From Pelagibius sp050330205 (GTDB lineage: Bacteria > Pseudomonadota > Alphaproteobacteria > Kiloniellales > Kiloniellaceae), in assembly GCA_050330205.1 (NCBI GenBank), contig JBHJOA010000004.1:1-64000 (forward strand): a stretch of DNA of 64,000 bases, read 5' to 3'. This document shows, in pieces, positions 47,640 to 56,632 of the stretch (positions within the stretch are counted from its first letter, which is position 1; every line of letters begins with the position of its first letter). The notes beneath the pieces are model-generated. The model was given only the letters and a program-made list of their open reading frames with translations, was not told the origin of the DNA and made no database searches. Made by a program: the position numbers and the translations under genes.

Positions 47640-48203
47640 TCAGGCTTCGGCCGTCAGCTCGGGCGTCAGTTCGGGCGTCGGTGCGTCCTCGTCGGCGGGC
47701 TCCGCCGGTGCGCTGCGAAGGGCGATGGCCTCGCCCAGCAGGTCGAGGTAGGGCTTGAAATCGAGGATAAGGGCGACGGCGGTGGCGATGACGCTCACCG
47801 GCGTGCGCGGATCGGCAGGCGCCAGTTCGCCTTCCAGCACCATGTCCTGATCGGGCGACAGCAGGATGTGGCCGCGCTGCAGGCGGTCGGTCGCGGCCAT
47901 CACGCTGCGTGCCAGGCGGCGGGCTTCCGGCGATTCCGCACTGAAGGGCAGCTTGCCGAGATTTGCGCGCAGGCGCAGCGGCGCCGATCGGCTGGCGAGT
48001 TCGGCCTCGAAGGCGACGCCGCAGGCGCAGAAGCGGAAATGCAGCGGACGGTCCGTCGAACTCCGCTGGATGTGGCCGTCTTCGCCGATGGCGATGCTGC
48101 CGACTTCCAGGGGCAGCGGCGTGTCGGCGACCTGCTGCAGCGCCGACTTGCCGGGCGGCTCTGCGGAGGCGGAAGCGGTGGGCCCGATTCCCTTATTGTC
48201 CAA
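47640..48203 (-). CDS. unknown 187-residue protein
   Basis: A 187-residue protein (TTG at 48203 with GGGAG 8 bases upstream; the frame is open beyond the start but that part is antisense to psd). Residues 45-155 form a mixed alpha/beta domain (HIQRSSTDRPLHFRFCACGVAFEAEL, AATDRLQRGHILLSPDQDMVLEGEL, LILDFKPYLDLLGEAI). The tail repeats PELT. The two Cys-Xaa-Cys residues (CACG) are notable. I do not recognise a family. It diverges from psd. Confidence 0.6.
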   Translation of the reverse strand: MDNKGIGPTASASAEPPGKSALQQVADTPLPLEVGSIAIGEDGHIQRSSTDRPLHFRFCACGVAFEAELASRSAPLRLRANLGKLPFSAESPEARRLARSVMAATDRLQRGHILLSPDQDMVLEGELAPADPRTPVSVIATAVALILDFKPYLDLLGEAIALRSAPAEPADEDAPTPELTPELTAEA

Positions 48204-48360
48204 GACCTTGGCTCCCGGCGGGTTCAACGGAGCTTGACTAGCATGGTAGCTTTTAACGATCGGTAAACTATCGTCGCCGCGTGATTTTTCGACTGTTTGG
48301 CCCGGCCCGGCATGTTTTATTAGGCGGAGACGGAATATCTTCATTTGACAGGAAAAATCT

Positions 48361-49047
48361 GTGTTTCGAAGCGTCATCGTACCTATCCACCGGGCCGGCT
48401 GGCCGTTCATCGGCATCGCCCTTGCCGTTGCCGTGCTGCTCGGACTGCTGTGGGCGCCGCTGTTCTGGCTGGGCCTGCTGGCGGCGGCCTTCTGCACGTA
48501 TTTTTTTCGGAATCCGCCGCGGGTCACGCCGACGCGGGTCGGCCTGGTGATCGCGCCGGCTGACGGCATGGTGCAACCGATCGAGCGCGCGGTACCGCCG
48601 CCGGAACTGGAACTCGGCGACCAGCCGTTGACCCGCGTATCGATCTTCCTCAACGTGTTCAACGTGCATGTCAATCGCATCCCGCTGGACGGCACCATCA
48701 CCGCGCTATCATACCGCCCTGGTAAATTCCTCAACGCTGCCCTCGACAAGGCCTCGGAGGACAACGAGCGGATGTCGCTGAAGGTGACGACCTACGACGG
48801 CATCGACCTCGGCTTCGTGCAGATCGCCGGCCTGGTGGCGCGGCGCATCGTTTGCGACGTAAAGCTCGGAGAACCGGTGCGCGCCGGCCAGCTGTTCGGC
48901 CTCATTCGCTTCGGCAGCCGCATGGACGTCTACCTGCCGGAAGGCATCGCGCCGTTGGTGGTGCCCTACCAGACCACCATTGCCGGTGAGACGGTGATCG
49001 CCGACCTGCAGTCGGACGAGGCGACCCGCCAGGGGGAGGAAAGGTAG
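48361..49047 (+). CDS. psd: phosphatidylserine decarboxylase proenzyme
   Basis: A 228-residue Psd of the short form. It is made as a proenzyme that cleaves itself to give a pyruvoyl cofactor, and it converts phosphatidylserine to phosphatidylethanolamine. It has an N-terminal membrane segment, PADGMVQPIE, FLNVFNVHVNRIPLDG, and the cleavage site GS in RFGSRMDVYLP. The start is GTG. pssA follows after 1 base, so the two steps of the pathway share one operon. Confidence 0.93.
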   Translation: MFRSVIVPIHRAGWPFIGIALAVAVLLGLLWAPLFWLGLLAAAFCTYFFRNPPRVTPTRVGLVIAPADGMVQPIERAVPPPELELGDQPLTRVSIFLNVFNVHVNRIPLDGTITALSYRPGKFLNAALDKASEDNERMSLKVTTYDGIDLGFVQIAGLVARRIVCDVKLGEPVRAGQLFGLIRFGSRMDVYLPEGIAPLVVPYQTTIAGETVIADLQSDEATRQGEER

Positions 49048-49048
49048 T

Positions 49049-49846
49049 ATGGCGCAGTTTCGCCGCCGCCGGGTGACGGCCTTGTCGATCAACCGGATGA
49101 TTCCCAATGCGCTGACCCTGCTCGCGCTTTGCGCGGGCCTCAGCGCGGTGCGCTTCGCCCTGCTGGGGCGCTGGGAGGCGGCGGTGGTGGCGGTGCTGGT
49201 GGCGATGCTGTTCGATACTCTCGACGGGCGCATTGCCCGGCTGATGGGCGCGACCAGCGAACTGGGCGCGCATCTCGATTCCCTCTCTGACGTGATCGCC
49301 TTCGGCGTCGCGCCGGCGCTTATGGTCTACCTCTGGACGCTGTCCAACGCCGGCGGCTTCGGCTGGGCGGTCTGCCTGGTCTACGCCGCCTGCTGCGCGC
49401 TGCGCCTTGCCCGCTTCAACACCGCACTGGGGGAGGAGAACCCGACCCCGCTGGCTTCGCGCTACTTCGTCGGCGTTCCGGCGCCGGCGGCCGCGGGCCT
49501 CGCGTTGCTGCCGCTCACCATGTCGTTCGTGTTCGGCGACAGCCTGCTGCGCAACGACGCCCTGAACGTCCTGACCCTGCTGGCGGTGGCGATGCTGATG
49601 GTCAGCCGCGTGCCGACCTTCTCGGCCAAGCGAATGAAGCTTCGGGCACCGCAGCGCATCTTCGTGCTGGTCGGCATGGTGCTGTTCATCGCGATGCTGA
49701 TCAGCGAGACCTGGATCACGGTGACCGGGGTTGCCCTGGCGTATCTCGCCAGCATTCCCTTCTCGATGGCCCAGCACCGGCGCGAACTGCGCGACGGCGT
49801 ACCCGAGACGCCGGACGACCCGGTGCTGCCCGAGGACGAGATCTGA
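49049..49846 (+). CDS. pssA: CDP-diacylglycerol-serine O-phosphatidyltransferase
   Basis: A 265-residue integral membrane enzyme that makes phosphatidylserine from CDP-diacylglycerol and serine. The CDP-alcohol phosphatidyltransferase motif is present with its metal aspartates: DTLDGRIARLMGATSELGAHLDSLSD. About eight hydrophobic segments follow. It supplies the substrate for Psd, encoded directly before it. GGGGGAGGAAAGG lies upstream. Confidence 0.94.
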   Translation: MAQFRRRRVTALSINRMIPNALTLLALCAGLSAVRFALLGRWEAAVVAVLVAMLFDTLDGRIARLMGATSELGAHLDSLSDVIAFGVAPALMVYLWTLSNAGGFGWAVCLVYAACCALRLARFNTALGEENPTPLASRYFVGVPAPAAAGLALLPLTMSFVFGDSLLRNDALNVLTLLAVAMLMVSRVPTFSAKRMKLRAPQRIFVLVGMVLFIAMLISETWITVTGVALAYLASIPFSMAQHRRELRDGVPETPDDPVLPEDEI

Positions 49847-49894
49847 CGGCGGCCTCCCGCGAGGCACGATGGTCGAGAATTGCTGTGACAGAAA

Positions 49895-49911
49895 ATCAAT
49901 TCGCAATTGAT
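49895..49911. promoter_or_regulatory. perfect inverted repeat upstream of a PAS-type gene
   Basis: ATCAATTCGCAATTGAT is a perfect 7-bp inverted repeat around CGC, 85 bases before the next start. It is AT-rich, unlike a terminator, and looks like an operator. Confidence 0.4.
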
Positions 49912-49995
49912 GAAATCCTTAGCAGTGGTGTTGGTGCTGTTAATTTATCGATGCTAGGCTATCCAGGATACGCGTTCTGATTGTTTGGACGACGA

Positions 49996-50583
49996 ATGAA
50001 GATCTCTGAGGCGCGCCAGATTCCTCACCAGCGTCTGAGGCCGTTCTTTGATTTCTGGAACCAGCAGCGCGATCGAAGGCGCTGGCCACGGCGCGGTGAG
50101 ATCACCCTGGATGAACTGCGCGGAGCCGCGGCCAATACGGCGTTCTTGCGCGTCGAGCGTCCCTACCGGAACCTCGATTCCCTGCGCTTCGTCAATGTCG
50201 GTACGGCCGTCGAGCAGGCGACGGGTCTACAGCTTACCGGCATGACGATCGGTGAATTGCTGAGAGGGGTCGGCAGCTCGCCTGAGTTCACCCGCTGCTT
50301 TTCCGAATACGGCCTGGCTGCGACGGAGGGCTCCTGCTCCTACAACGAAGGGCGCTTCCCCTGGCCGGAGCACACCTGGCTTGCCTATCGACGAATTGTC
50401 ATGCCGCTGGGCGAGGGCGGCGAGCCCGATGCGTTGTTTGTTGTCATCGACCTGAATGCCGTCGGCCTGGAACTGGCGATGCCCACAACACTGCGCGCCT
50501 ACGAGCAGTCAAATCCCGCTCCCGCGCAGCCCTGGCCGGTACCGCCGCTACAGGTTCTCCCTGGAACCAATTCCCCGATCTAG
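49996..50583 (+). CDS. PAS_5 family protein
   Basis: A 195-residue cytoplasmic protein with a PAS-like domain of the PF07310 type (residues 15-160): HQRLRPFFDFWNQQRDRRRWPRRGEI, FLRVERPYRNLDSLRFVNVGTAVEQATG and RIVMPLGEGGEPDALFVVIDL. Single-domain PAS_5 proteins are numerous in Rhodospirillales and related orders; no output domain is attached and no ligand is known. The ATG at 49996 is preferred over a TTG at 49981. A second one is encoded at 56633. Confidence 0.78.
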   Translation: MKISEARQIPHQRLRPFFDFWNQQRDRRRWPRRGEITLDELRGAAANTAFLRVERPYRNLDSLRFVNVGTAVEQATGLQLTGMTIGELLRGVGSSPEFTRCFSEYGLAATEGSCSYNEGRFPWPEHTWLAYRRIVMPLGEGGEPDALFVVIDLNAVGLELAMPTTLRAYEQSNPAPAQPWPVPPLQVLPGTNSPI

Positions 50584-50589
50584 CGCGCC

Positions 50590-53500
50590 TCACTCCGCCG
50601 CCTGGGAGACCGGATCGCCGACCTTGCCGTCAGGGCCGGCTTCCTCGGCCGCCGGCTTCGGCCGTCTGCGGCGCTGGAAGAACCCGCGCAGGTTCTCGCG
50701 CAGCATCAGCGCCGATGGGGTCACCAGCAGGGTCAGCAGCGTGGCGAAGGTCAGTCCGAAGACGATGGCCGTGGCAAGCTGCCGCCACCACTGGGTCGAC
50801 GGCGCGCCGACCTGTACCGTGCGCGAGAAGAAGTCGATGTTGGTGGCCAGCACCATGGGCATGAGGCCGAGCACGGTGGTGACCGTGGTCAGGATGACTG
50901 GGCGCAGGCGCTGGGCGCCGGTGCGCAGGATGGCTTCGCGGGGGGTCTCCGCGCTCTGACGCAGCCGGTCGAAGGTATCGATCAGCACGATGTTGTTGTT
51001 CACCACGATGCCCGCCAGCGCGATGACGCCGATTCCGGACATGATGATGCCGAAGGGCTGGTCGGTGACCAGCAGGCCGATCATCACCCCGACCGTCGAC
51101 ATGATCACCGCGCTGAGGATCAGCAGGGCGCTGTAGAAGCTGTTGAACTGCGTGACCAGGATGATCGCCATCAGGAAAAGGGCGACGCCGAAGGCCTTGC
51201 CGAGGAAATCGGAGGCGGCTTTCTGCTCCTCATCCTCGCCCTTGAAGCCGATGTTGATCCGCGGGTCGAAGCTCTCGGTCGCCAACCACGCGCGGACCTC
51301 CTGGACCTTGTCGTCCACCAGCAGGCCGGGTACTACGTCGGCCTTCACGGTCATCGCGCGATTGCCGTCGGTGCGTTTCAGGAGGCCGACCTTCTGCTTG
51401 GGCACGCGGGTGACGAAGTTCGAGATCGGCACCAGCCCGGCCGAGGTCTGCATGCGGATCTTGTCGAGTTGTTCTATGGTGCGGTGTTGCTGCGGCAACC
51501 GCACCACGATGTCGATTTCCTCGGTACTGTTGTCGGGCCTGTAGTCGCCTAGCTTCATGCCGTTGGTGATCATCCGCACGTAGCTGCCGATCAGGCTGAC
51601 GTCGGCGCCGAACTTGGCCGCCTGGGCGCGGTCGACCACCAGCTCCCACTCGATGCCGGGCACCTGGGCGCCGTCTTCCAGGTCCACGAAGCCGCCCATG
51701 CGCTCCATGGCGACGGCGATGCGCTTGACCGCCGGCTCGATGAGCGAAGGGTCGGCGGAGGACACCTGGATCTGCACGGGCTTGCCGACCGGCGGGCCGG
51801 CTTCCTCCTCGCGCGCTTCGAGCAGGATGCCGCCAAACATCGCGCTGCGGGCGCGGATCTCGCCGAGGATCTCCTCGGCGGGCCGGCGCAGGAACCAGTC
51901 GGTGAACTCGAGGGTGATCTTGCCGATGACGTCTTCGGCCTCGTCGCCGCCGCCCTGGCCGGAGGATGCCATCGACTCGGCGGTGACGGCATGGAACTCG
52001 CCGCGCTCGCGCTGCAGTGTCAGCACCACGGCCTCGACCTGGCGCACCAGGCCGTCGCGCTCCTCGACGGAGAGGTTGCCGCGGGCGTGGATCTGCAGCA
52101 CCGCGTTGTGCGGTTCGACGTGCGGGAAGAACTCGACGCCGCGCCCGAAACTGCCGTAGGCGAACATCACCACCACCAGGGTGGTTACGGCGGCGGTCAG
52201 GACCTTGCCCGGGTGATTGAGGGCGAAGCCGAGAACCTTCAGGTAGCGCCCGGTGGCGCCTCCAACCTCGGTGAGGTCGCCGTCGTCGCCGGCGGCCAGC
52301 GCCTTCATGGTCTCGGGGTCGGCGGTGCCGCCCGGCTTGCCGAACACCGAGCCCAGCGTCGGCACGAAGATCAGAGCCATCACCAGCGAGGCCGACAGCG
52401 TGGCGATCAGAGTGAGCGGCAGGTACTTCATGAACTCGCCGACCACTCCGGGCCAGAACATCAGCGGCAAGAAGGCGGCGAGGGTGGTCGCCGTGGCGGC
52501 GATGATCGGCCAGGCCATGCGCTTGCCGGCGAGGGCGTAGGCCTCCTTGCGCGGCAGTCCCTCGCTCATCTTGCGGTCGGCGTACTCGGTGACCACGATG
52601 GCGCCGTCGACGAGCATGCCGACGGCGAGGATGAGGGCGAAGAGCACCACGATGTTGACCGTCAGGCCGGCGACGGCGAGCACCAGAATGCCGGTCAGGA
52701 AGGAGCCGGGAATGGCGATGCCGACGAAGCAGGCCGAGCGGATGCCGAGGGCGGCGACCACCACCACCATCACCAGCAGGATGGCGCTCAGCACGTTGTT
52801 CTGCAGGTCGAGCAGGTTGTTGCGGATGTCGGTCGACTTGTCCTGGCTGTAGGCCACGGTGACCGTCGCCGGCCAGCTTTCGCGCTGCGACTCGACGACC
52901 TCGCGCACCTGCTCGATGGTCTCGATGATATTCTCCCCGGTGCGCTTGGACACCTTGAGCGCCAACGACGGCTGGCCGTTGAGGCGGGAGAAGCCGTCGG
53001 AGTCCTTGAAGGTCCGGCGCAGACTGGCGATGTCGCGGAAGCGCACCACCGCGTCGCCGCTCACCTTGACCGGCAGGTTGACGATGTCCGCCATGGTCTC
53101 GAAGAGGCCGGGAACCTTCACCGCGAAACGACCCCGGCCGGTATCGAGCGAGCCGGCGGCGACCACCAGGTTCGACTTCGAGACCATCTCCAGGATGTCG
53201 CTGGCGTCGAGGTTGTAGCTCTCCAGCGCCAAGGGGTCGATGATGACTTCCAGCAGCTCGTCGCGGTCGCCGACGATGTCGGCCTCGAGGACGCTGGAAA
53301 TGCTCTCGATACGGTCCTGCAGGTCGCGGGCGATGCGCAGCAGCGTGCGCTCCGGCGCGGTGCCCGAGAGCGATACCGTCAGCACCGGGAACAGCGACAG
53401 GTTGATCTCGTGGACCCGCGGCTCCTCGGCGTCCTGCGGCAGCTCGGGCTTGGCCAGGTCGACTTTCTCGCGGACGTCGAGCAGCGCGCGGTCGGCGTCG

Positions 53501-53799
53501 AAGCCGGCATCGAACTCCATCACCACGTTGGCGCCGCCGAGAAAGGCAGTGGATTTCATTTCCTTCACGCCCTCGATGGCGCGAAGCTGTTTCTCCAGTG
53601 GCTTGATCAGCAGGCGCTCGGCATCTTCGGGCGCGATGCCTTCGTGCACCACGCTGACGTAAAGCGTCGGGATGTTGACGTCGGGTGAGTCTTCCTTGGG
53701 GATCGTCTGGTAGGCGACGCTGCCGGCGACCAGAATCAGCAGCAGCGACAGGATGACGGTGCGGCTGTGGGAGATGGCGGCGTCGATGATGGCGTTCAC
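50590..53799 (-). CDS. RND efflux permease
   Basis: A 1069-residue inner-membrane RND transporter of the HAE1-like type, driven by protons. The start MNAIIDAAISHSRTVILSLLLILVAG is a typical TM1; TM4 has GMLVDGAIVV with the Asp of the proton relay; two large periplasmic loops follow; the second half has IGVIALAGIVVNNNIVLIDTFD and RLRPVILTTVTTVLGLMPM. Substrates cannot be assigned. It is downstream of, and overlaps by 4 bases, its adaptor gene. No outer-membrane channel gene is here; a TolC from elsewhere must serve. Confidence 0.94.
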   Translation of the reverse strand: MNAIIDAAISHSRTVILSLLLILVAGSVAYQTIPKEDSPDVNIPTLYVSVVHEGIAPEDAERLLIKPLEKQLRAIEGVKEMKSTAFLGGANVVMEFDAGFDADRALLDVREKVDLAKPELPQDAEEPRVHEINLSLFPVLTVSLSGTAPERTLLRIARDLQDRIESISSVLEADIVGDRDELLEVIIDPLALESYNLDASDILEMVSKSNLVVAAGSLDTGRGRFAVKVPGLFETMADIVNLPVKVSGDAVVRFRDIASLRRTFKDSDGFSRLNGQPSLALKVSKRTGENIIETIEQVREVVESQRESWPATVTVAYSQDKSTDIRNNLLDLQNNVLSAILLVMVVVVAALGIRSACFVGIAIPGSFLTGILVLAVAGLTVNIVVLFALILAVGMLVDGAIVVTEYADRKMSEGLPRKEAYALAGKRMAWPIIAATATTLAAFLPLMFWPGVVGEFMKYLPLTLIATLSASLVMALIFVPTLGSVFGKPGGTADPETMKALAAGDDGDLTEVGGATGRYLKVLGFALNHPGKVLTAAVTTLVVVMFAYGSFGRGVEFFPHVEPHNAVLQIHARGNLSVEERDGLVRQVEAVVLTLQRERGEFHAVTAESMASSGQGGGDEAEDVIGKITLEFTDWFLRRPAEEILGEIRARSAMFGGILLEAREEEAGPPVGKPVQIQVSSADPSLIEPAVKRIAVAMERMGGFVDLEDGAQVPGIEWELVVDRAQAAKFGADVSLIGSYVRMITNGMKLGDYRPDNSTEEIDIVVRLPQQHRTIEQLDKIRMQTSAGLVPISNFVTRVPKQKVGLLKRTDGNRAMTVKADVVPGLLVDDKVQEVRAWLATESFDPRINIGFKGEDEEQKAASDFLGKAFGVALFLMAIILVTQFNSFYSALLILSAVIMSTVGVMIGLLVTDQPFGIIMSGIGVIALAGIVVNNNIVLIDTFDRLRQSAETPREAILRTGAQRLRPVILTTVTTVLGLMPMVLATNIDFFSRTVQVGAPSTQWWRQLATAIVFGLTFATLLTLLVTPSALMLRENLRGFFQRRRRPKPAAEEAGPDGKVGDPVSQAAE

Positions 53800-54899
53800 G
53801 ACGACAGGCCCTTAAGATTCTCTTCGATCTCCGATTCCGAGACAGCGCGAACCGGCTCGCCGTCGCCGACGTTTTCCTGGCCGACGGTGATCAGGGTGAC
53901 CTCATCGGGCAGGCCGACGACCCACATGCCGCGGTGGTCGGTGTCGACGATCTGCACTGGATGGAACACCGCGCGGCTGTCGGCATCGACGGTCTTGACG
54001 CCGATTTCTCCGCTGTCGGCGAGAGTAAGGACCGCCGGTGAAATGCGGTGTGCCAGCACCTCGCTCAGCGGCAGGGCGATCTCGGCGGTCATTCCGGCGG
54101 AGATGCCGCTGTCGGGGTTGGGCACCTCGAGTTCGACGCGGAAGGTGCGGGTAGCTTCGTCGGCGACGGCGGAGATGTGGCGGATCTGCCCGGTCACCTC
54201 GCGGCCGTTCATCAGCCGCGCCCGGCCCGGCGTGCCGACAGTGAGGCGCAGCACGTCGCGCTCGTTGACCTGGGTGACAATCAGCATGGGGTCGAGCTCG
54301 ACCAGCCGCGTGACGGGGTCGCCGCGGTCGACGAAGTCACCCAGTTCCGCCAGGCGCTTGTCGACGACGCCGTCGAAGGGCGCGCGGACGGTGGTATATG
54401 ACAGCTCGACCTCGGCGATCTTCACCGCGGCCTCGGCGGCCTCCAACTCGGCCTGCGACGCGGCCAGTTGCGTTTCCGCGCGGAAGCCCTTCTCGGACAG
54501 CTTGCGGGCGGCCTCGAACTCGATGCGGCGCTGCGCCAGCAGGGCGCGGGCCTCGGCCAGGCGCGCCGGGCGGTCGCCGGCCGACAGCTTGGCCACCACG
54601 TCGCCGGCGCTGACCCGGGTTCCGTCGATCACGGTGACTTCGGTCACCCGTCCGTCGGTCTCCGACTTGATCTCGACCAGCCGGTTGGCCTCGGTGCGGC
54701 CGCGCAGCAGGTCGATCACGGCATGCGGCTCGGCGCTGGAGACGCGCACGCGCACCAGCGGCGCCAGGTCCAGGGCCGAGAGGTCCGCCGGCGGCTTCTG
54801 CGCCTCGGGCTGGGCGCCGCCGTCGCCAAACTGGCCGGACGCGACCCACAGGGTGGCGGCGACGGCAAGCAGCACGGCGAAAATGATGGAGCGTTTCAT
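53796..54899 (-). CDS. RND periplasmic adaptor (membrane fusion protein)
   Basis: A 367-residue adaptor. An N-terminal signal or anchor (residues 4-21) is followed by the lipoyl halves (GRVTEVTVIDGTRVSAGDVVAKLS and VRAPFDGVVDKRLAELGDFVDRG), a helical hairpin (LAEARALLAQRRIEFEAARK...AELEAAEAAVKIAEVEL), and beta-barrel regions. It bridges the permease to an outer-membrane channel. It ends 4 bases inside the permease gene and starts 108 bases after padR ends. Confidence 0.93.
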   Translation of the reverse strand: MKRSIIFAVLLAVAATLWVASGQFGDGGAQPEAQKPPADLSALDLAPLVRVRVSSAEPHAVIDLLRGRTEANRLVEIKSETDGRVTEVTVIDGTRVSAGDVVAKLSAGDRPARLAEARALLAQRRIEFEAARKLSEKGFRAETQLAASQAELEAAEAAVKIAEVELSYTTVRAPFDGVVDKRLAELGDFVDRGDPVTRLVELDPMLIVTQVNERDVLRLTVGTPGRARLMNGREVTGQIRHISAVADEATRTFRVELEVPNPDSGISAGMTAEIALPLSEVLAHRISPAVLTLADSGEIGVKTVDADSRAVFHPVQIVDTDHRGMWVVGLPDEVTLITVGQENVGDGEPVRAVSESEIEENLKGLSS

Positions 54900-55007
54900 C
54901 GTTGGGGGCTCTTTGGCGTGGTCGCCGGGGTTGTCGGCCGCTTCCTGGCCTTATACGCACCGGCGCCGGGTTTCGTTTCCTCTGTCGTATCGCTTGCCGC
55001 TCGGGCG

Positions 55008-55553
55008 CTACTCGGCAACCTGCAGCGGCGGGTCGCTGATCTCCGCGAGCAGCGACTGGCGGTGAGTTTCCAGATATTCGGCGGCGGCGCGGTAGACGGC
55101 GATCCCCATGCCGAGCACGAAGGCCGCGCCGGGCGCCGCACCCGGATCGCAGCTGCATCCTTCCATCCGTTCCAGGGCCCCGCGGTACCAGGCGATGCGC
55201 TGATCGATCAGTTGGTCGACGCGGGCCGGCGGCAGGTACTGGGCGAAGGTGAGGATGAACAGGAAGTCCGAGCGCATGGCGTCGGGCGCCGGGGGTGCCA
55301 TCAGCGCTGCGACCAGCGCGTTGCGCCCCTTCGAGGTGATCGAATAGGTCTTCTTGTCCGGCCGCTTGTCCTGCGCCTGGGCGCGCCCGGCGACCAGTCC
55401 CTCGGTGCTGAGAGCGGTGAGGGCGGGGTAGATGGCCCCGAAGCTGGCCTGGTGGAAATGGCTGAAGGGCCCTTCCTCGAAGGCCTTCCTGATCTCGTAG
55501 CCGCTGGCCTCGCCACGGGAGAGCACGCCGAGGCAAAGGGTCTTCACATCCAT
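55008..55553 (-). CDS. PadR family transcriptional regulator
   Basis: A 181-residue PadR-type repressor. The N-terminal winged helix is residues 3-85 (LCLGVLSRGEASGYEIRKAF, SFGAIYPALTALSTEGLV, DKKTYSITSKGRNAL), and the C-terminal domain is the helical dimerisation part. An EGCSCDPG stretch near residue 131 has two Cys separated by one residue, which might sense metal or oxidant; this is only suggestive. It sits before the adaptor and permease genes on the same strand, with a palindromic operator 44 bases upstream, so self-repression and drug-induced release are likely. Confidence 0.92.
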   Translation of the reverse strand: MDVKTLCLGVLSRGEASGYEIRKAFEEGPFSHFHQASFGAIYPALTALSTEGLVAGRAQAQDKRPDKKTYSITSKGRNALVAALMAPPAPDAMRSDFLFILTFAQYLPPARVDQLIDQRIAWYRGALERMEGCSCDPGAAPGAAFVLGMGIAVYRAAAEYLETHRQSLLAEISDPPLQVAE

Positions 55554-55596
55554 GGGGCGAGTTCTCCGGGCGGTTGCAGGTCGTGGCAGACATAAA

Positions 55597-55617
55597 ATAT
55601 ATCGGAACGAGATATAT
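55597..55617. promoter_or_regulatory. PadR operator candidate
   Basis: ATATATC, seven bases, GATATAT is a perfect inverted repeat with 7-base arms, 44 bases before the padR start. PadR regulators typically bind ATAT-rich palindromes of about this size. Confidence 0.6.
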
Positions 55618-55770
55618 CAAGCCAATATAGGTGGGGAGCGGTCCTGCGTTCCGCGCATGCCCGGCAAGCGTCGATGATTTGCGACAAATATATATAAAAT
55701 TCAAATATTTGCCTCGGGATATGATGAAGCGGTATTATCAGTTGAACTGGAACCTGTGGAAGGCGCACCG

Positions 55771-56184
55771 ATGATTGCCGGATTTTCGGCCTCGATCTCG
55801 GGCCTGATGGCTCAGAGCAAGCGACTGGCGGTTTCCGCCGACAATGTCGCCAACATGCGCAGCCGCGGGCTGCGCGTGGACGGATCTTCCCAGGGTCCGC
55901 AGTCCGCGCAGCCGGGCGCTTACCAGCCCAAGCGGGTGCAGGAGGTGACCACCCCCGGCGGCGGCGTGCGCGCCGAGGTGCTTCCGGTGACGCCCGCCTC
56001 GGTCGAGGTCTACGCGCCGGGCAGTCCCGAGGCCGATGCCGACGGGATGACGGCCGTGCCGAACGTCGACCTCGCGGAAGAACTGGTGACGCAGATCCAG
56101 GCCCAGCGCGCCTACGAGGCCAATGCCGCCGCCCTGCGCAGCCAGGATGAACTGCTGGACAGCCTGATCGACATCAAGTCCTAG
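55771..56184 (+). CDS. orphan FlgC-like flagellar rod protein
   Basis: A 137-residue protein with both rod-family ends: N-terminal FSASISGLMAQSKRLAVSADNVANMRSRG and C-terminal ELVTQIQAQRAYEANAAALRSQDELLDSL. The middle (EVTTPGGGVRAEVLPVTPASVEVY) is short, so it is the size of FlgC. It lies about 20 kb away from the flagellar cluster, among efflux and PAS genes. Possible roles are a rod accessory subunit or a remnant. ATG at 55771 has GGAAGG 7 bases upstream; a GTG at 55756 is also in frame. Confidence 0.85.
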   Translation: MIAGFSASISGLMAQSKRLAVSADNVANMRSRGLRVDGSSQGPQSAQPGAYQPKRVQEVTTPGGGVRAEVLPVTPASVEVYAPGSPEADADGMTAVPNVDLAEELVTQIQAQRAYEANAAALRSQDELLDSLIDIKS

Positions 56185-56320
56185 CGCGGGTCGCACTGAG
56201 GGCGTCGGTGGGGTCCGTCGGTGGAAGCGGTGTCACCGCTGCGAGTCTTCTGTCCGGCTGGCGGCGTGAGGCGGTCGGGGAGACCGCGGCGGCGCTGATC
56301 CGGTGGGGCGGGGTGGCGGC

Positions 56321-56488
56321 TTAGGCGGCGATGCCTTCGCGCCAGGCGCTGGTGGACTTGCAGGACTGGCAGACCCGTTCGCCGGGCCATGAGCTGACGA
56401 ACTCGGAACTGCACATGAGGCAGTTGCGGCGCTTCTTCTCGTAGGCGCGATCGGACTTGGGTTTGGAGTTTTTCGTCGAGTCACTCAT
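56321..56488 (-). CDS. 55-residue zinc-ribbon-like protein
   Basis: A small protein that begins MSDSTKNSKPKSDRAYEKKRR, written in parts, with a basic N-terminus, then CLMC and CQSC separated by 13 residues. Two CxxC pairs fit a small treble-clef or zinc-ribbon site. The frame extends 33 codons upstream, but only the ATG at 56488 fits. Similar tiny proteins are common in alphaproteobacteria; function unknown. Confidence 0.7.
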   Translation of the reverse strand: MSDSTKNSKPKSDRAYEKKRRNCLMCSSEFVSSWPGERVCQSCKSTSAWREGIAA

Positions 56489-56632
56489 GGCGCGGTGATA
56501 CCGGGGCCTGCTTCCGATTGCAACAGAAATGTTGCAGCGCAACGACGATTCCACTGTTTCTGAAATATTCGAAGTAGAATTTTTCATTTCTTAAAATATT
56601 CGTTTTCGCGATTACCTGTTCGAGAAGATTTT

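Noticed and set aside
48204..48764. N-terminal extension of the unknown 187-residue gene across psd
   Set aside because: The extra part is exactly antisense to psd and has no family pattern; psd is well supported on the plus strand.
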